This document shows positions 60,623-64,000 of a DNA stretch of 64,000 nucleotides, in pieces; the stretch's first letter is position 1; every line of letters starts with the position of its first letter. The notes beneath the pieces were generated by a model that had not been told where the DNA came from, did not search any database, and worked only from the letters and a program-made list of their open reading frames with translations. Source of the stretch: Helopsaltes ochotensis (taxonomy: Eukaryota; Chordata; Aves; Passeriformes; Locustellidae); contig VXBM01001546.1 of assembly GCA_013400155.1 (NCBI GenBank), forward strand, positions 9,087 to 73,086. The letters run 5' to 3'. Both the position numbers and the translations under genes were made by a program.

Positions 60623-61632
60623 TCTTGCAACACCTCTTACAGAGACATAGATATAGCCTTGAATGAATCCTTAGTCATAAGCAAACTAGATGTTATCTCT
60701 ACTCTTTGTAGATGGGGTTGTTTTTCTGTCAGTCTTGAAATCCTTTACAGAAGCCTCATTTTGTTCAATGAAAAATTAAAAAACATAATATATATATAAT
60801 TATTTATATTTTGAGTATAAAAATGCCAAATTTATGAGATGTAAAAATCCTGATGCAGTGATAATATTTTCAGAATTGCAATACTGATGGTTATACTACT
60901 GATGATTATACAACACTTAAATTTTAAAGATCACCAATCTGAATTACAGAGGACAGCATCATTAAACTGCTGTTACGTGTTGATGCAGTTTAGTTTTTGG
61001 TTAGGGAAAAATGTAGAGTGTTACCTTGTTAGGACCTTAGAGTTGTTTTGATGGGGATGGGTACCTACCAGAATGTGCTTTAGATATTGGCATGCTGTTT
61101 GACCACTGGGAAATAAATTTGGAAGTACACATATAAAGCTGAGATTGTCCAGGCCAAGCCTCTTCCTCAGCAGCTGAACCTATAACCTCTAAACCTCTCA
61201 GGCCTCTACTCAGGAGTGGCCCAGGCTGGCTTCAGTCCTTTTCCCCCCCAGCTGCCTGCCCTGGGAAGGAGGAAGGCTGCAGCTTGGGCTGCGTCAGCCA
61301 GCCCTGGCTGGGCTGTGCCCCAGGACCTGTTTCTGGTGCCGCTGGCCCAGGGAAGGTTGGGATCCCCCCCACTACCATCGGCACAGCCTTGAAACTTGAC
61401 AGCATGAACCAGCATCAGAGAGAAAGAGGACCTGGGCAAGATTTAACCCTTTCCTAGGAAGAGGAAGCTTTTGGAACTCCAATCTTTTCCCTAAAACAGA
61501 GGAAAGGACAGATTAATTTGAAACATAGAGTGACAGCATGATAAGAAGTCAGTGGAAGAACTGATGACATTATTGGATGAAGGGATAGAGGAAGTGGACA
61601 TTACTGGACTTCTCTAAATGTAAACCATGGAC

Positions 61633-62071
61633 ACTGAACTAAATATTCCTCTAAACCATAGAAAGATATGCATTTTGGGGAGGTGATTGTTTAGATTTAT
61701 GTGTGGATTCTTTGAGCAAAAGGTGTTGTGATGACTAAGGGAAATTGATTTTATGAGATGTTTGAACAGAGATTGAGATAAGTATAAGTGGTCCTCTTGC
61801 CTGTGAAGTAGTGAGAAGATATTTCTCTTCCCTGAGACAAAGAATCCTTTGCTTTTAAAGTAGTTCACCTTTAAAAATGAACACCCCAGCTTGCAATGTT
61901 TGAGTAAACAATCCATTGAACAGCTTGGGAAACTGCTAAATGGGAGGAGTCACAGAAGCAGGGTTTTCCTACTAGGTGGCTGTTTTTGTGACAGTTAAAA
62001 CCCACGCAAGAACTGTTCTAAGTAGTCTGTGAGATCCACGGGACTCCAATAGATGTCGAGGGCACAGGCTC
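61633..62071 (+). repeat. 439-bp duplicated block, left copy
   Basis: Identical to 62073-62511 except for one base, T at 61687 against C at 62127. It stops exactly at the ambiguous base. Confidence 0.95.
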
Positions 62072-62072
62072 N
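62072..62072. other. Single n, assembly gap marker
   Basis: The only ambiguous base in the window, placed exactly between the two 439-bp copies. Confidence 0.97.
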
Positions 62073-62511
62073 ACTGAACTAAATATTCCTCTAAACCATA
62101 GAAAGATATGCATTTTGGGGAGGTGACTGTTTAGATTTATGTGTGGATTCTTTGAGCAAAAGGTGTTGTGATGACTAAGGGAAATTGATTTTATGAGATG
62201 TTTGAACAGAGATTGAGATAAGTATAAGTGGTCCTCTTGCCTGTGAAGTAGTGAGAAGATATTTCTCTTCCCTGAGACAAAGAATCCTTTGCTTTTAAAG
62301 TAGTTCACCTTTAAAAATGAACACCCCAGCTTGCAATGTTTGAGTAAACAATCCATTGAACAGCTTGGGAAACTGCTAAATGGGAGGAGTCACAGAAGCA
62401 GGGTTTTCCTACTAGGTGGCTGTTTTTGTGACAGTTAAAACCCACGCAAGAACTGTTCTAAGTAGTCTGTGAGATCCACGGGACTCCAATAGATGTCGAG
62501 GGCACAGGCTC
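62073..62511 (+). repeat. 439-bp duplicated block, right copy
   Basis: Second copy, starting right after n and ending at ggcacaggctc, after which the sequence continues uniquely. Confidence 0.95.
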
Positions 62512-62845
62512 CCACAGATAGAGAGACTCCTCTCCCAATGAACTGATGAAGGATTATGTTGAAATAGTGAAACTGACTGAAATCATAGTTTTGTCTCTCT
62601 ACGTTAGTTGTGGGAGAGTAAAGAGTTTGTCGGGAAAAAAGAAGGGTTTTGAAGTTTCAATTTTCAATTTTCTTCCTTTTTCTTTTTCATTCTTTAGTTT
62701 GTGAAAATAAACGGTGTGTGTAACTTTCAAGTTTAAGTCTGCTGTGCTTTTTATTTTCTCCTGGTCAAGTCCCCCAAAAGAGCAAACACTCAAACCACTA
62801 CACTAAATTTGGCAAACAAGATTTGGCAAAAGTAAAGCCACTACA

Positions 62846-64000
62846 TGAATTGGTGTTTCTGTCTGGTTGAACCAAACCAGAACAAGTGCCCTGATAGAGC
62901 AGGAAGTCTTCAGATGCTTCAGAGGTTTAGGGAGTGGATGGTATAATTAAAAATAATCACTGTTTTCTCCCACTTTCAATGAATTTAAGGTTTTTTTTCC
63001 CCTTTCCTGTTTGTTTAGGTTTTTTATTTTTTAATTATATAAAATTCTGGAGACTTATTTAATGTAAATGCAGTAATGGCTTTTGGAGTTCAGGGTGAGA
63101 CTTGATCACATTTCAAACCTATGTTCTTTGTAGACTTTTGTTACCTCTGACAATCTGTGACAATACAACTTACTGATTAGGTTTATGCAGTGTTTGTAAT
63201 TATGTCCTTGTCTTGGCAGGAATGTGGCTTTTACATTTATTGCTACTGTATTTCACTCTGAGTTAGTGTCTGTCTTGGATGTATCTATTTAGAAAATCTG
63301 ACACCTAGTCATGAAGCATAATAGCAAAGAAATTCTCTAGTGTGCAATTTCAAATCTTCCTTTCTGAAATCCCCCTTAAAGAACCACAATTTTTAGTTTT
63401 TGCTTTGTATAACACTTCTCATTGCTAAATTGCTAAATAATTAGAGAATATCTGCCTTAATTTTTCTTTAAGTCTCCTCATTTCATTATGTGTTCCAGCT
63501 GTAATATTAGCTACACCTAGTCAATATGTTTGACTTCTTTGATATCACTATAAAGCAGGGCTCTTAGTTTAACTGCAAATCTCTAAGTGCATTTGTGATG
63601 TCATAGTAAGGATAATTATCACATATGTAGTATTCTATTTTTTTTTTTACCCTAAAGATTTCACAAGTATTCTGCTATACAATTATGTTTTTTATACAAA
63701 TGCCTTAATAATAACACTTAGATATTACACCAAAAAAACCAGCTTCAGGGCAGAGAAAGAATTATTTATTTTTTGTATTCAAACACAGGTTTTGCTGCAT
63801 GCTGAAGAATCACTTCTGTTGAGAAGCACTTTGGTGTCGTGAAGTCAATAAACATACCTTTAGCACTGAACTTAACAATTTCCAGCAATGTGAATACTAT
63901 TTAAAATAATAATAATAATAATAGTAATAAAAGAAACGTGTAAACTTTTTAAATATCAGAGAACTGTCATTGTGAACCAGATAATAAGACAGAGAATCAT
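62846..64000. other. Intergenic right edge, no gene recognised
   Basis: AT-rich sequence. Only an (AAT)n microsatellite at 63905-63930 is distinct. Confidence 0.55.
63905..63930. repeat. (AAT)n microsatellite
   Basis: About eight AAT units with one G interruption. Confidence 0.85.

Larger units (their letters stand above)
61010..62845 (+). mobile_element. LTR of an endogenous retrovirus, same family as 47850-49321
   Basis: Sense-strand motifs in order: tttgaccactggg near 61100, a TATA-like box at 61132-61138, a GC-rich block at 61200-61400, gggcaagatttaaccctttcc, AATAAA at 62706-62711, aatttggcaaac and the end CCACTACA at 62838-62845. The minus-strand element at 47850-49321 shows the same order. 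The measured length is inflated by the 440-bp duplication around the gap. The left edge is approximate. Confidence 0.6.

Noticed and set aside
61614..62356. Two nearly identical minus-strand open frames (100 and 112 codons) suggesting a duplicated gene
   Set aside because: They only reflect the 439-bp duplicated block on either side of the gap; the sequence is LTR.
47850..62845. A single provirus bounded by the two related LTRs
   Set aside because: The LTRs are in opposite orientation, and no gag, pol or env sequence was seen between them.
1..64000. CRISPR arrays, operons, phage or other prokaryotic systems
   Set aside because: No regularly spaced repeats or bacterial gene layout. The window has spliced genes, CpG islands and LINE/LTR repeats typical of a vertebrate.

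Overview
This is vertebrate nuclear DNA, most likely from a bird. It carries two adjacent multi-exon genes on the plus strand, CEP78 and PSAT1. Their introns have ordinary GT-AG boundaries, both start from CpG-island promoters, and they are surrounded by fragments of CR1 LINEs (the main avian LINE) and several solo-LTR-like elements. CEP78 and PSAT1 are also neighbours in other amniotes. In birds this block is expected on the Z chromosome, which is background knowledge and cannot be read from the window. The LTR families remind me of passerine elements, but I could not search a repeat library.

Layout. 1-2.1 kb: repeat-rich flank holding a textbook solo LTR (438-1138) with a 5-bp target-site duplication. 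2.09-2.83 kb: CpG island, the probable CEP78 promoter, with an RFX X-box-like half-site and a small GC-rich tandem repeat. 4.4-26.5 kb: CEP78, 15 coding exons that join in phase to a 785-residue protein with leucine-rich repeats, a coiled coil and a polar tail. 26.5-31 kb: intergenic, with CR1 fragments. 31.06-31.5 kb: PSAT1 CpG-island promoter with CCAAT, GC box and TATA-like elements. 31.4-45.8 kb: PSAT1, nine coding exons giving exactly 370 residues, the usual vertebrate length. 45.8-64 kb: no gene recognised. This part is a patchwork of LTRs and CR1 copies and contains a one-base gap (n at 62072) flanked by two 439-bp copies that differ at one base, which looks like a false duplication made during assembly.

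The two genes are functionally unrelated. CEP78 is a centriole/cilium protein; PSAT1 is the second enzyme of serine biosynthesis. Each has a candidate regulatory site that suits its role: an X-box-like half-site in the CEP78 island and an ATF4/C-EBP-type element in PSAT1 intron 1. I found no bacterial-type system, CRISPR array or evidently new gene system. The points most worth checking are the gap duplication, the solo LTR structure, a possible frame-breaking exon in CEP78 intron 4, and the two candidate regulatory sites.
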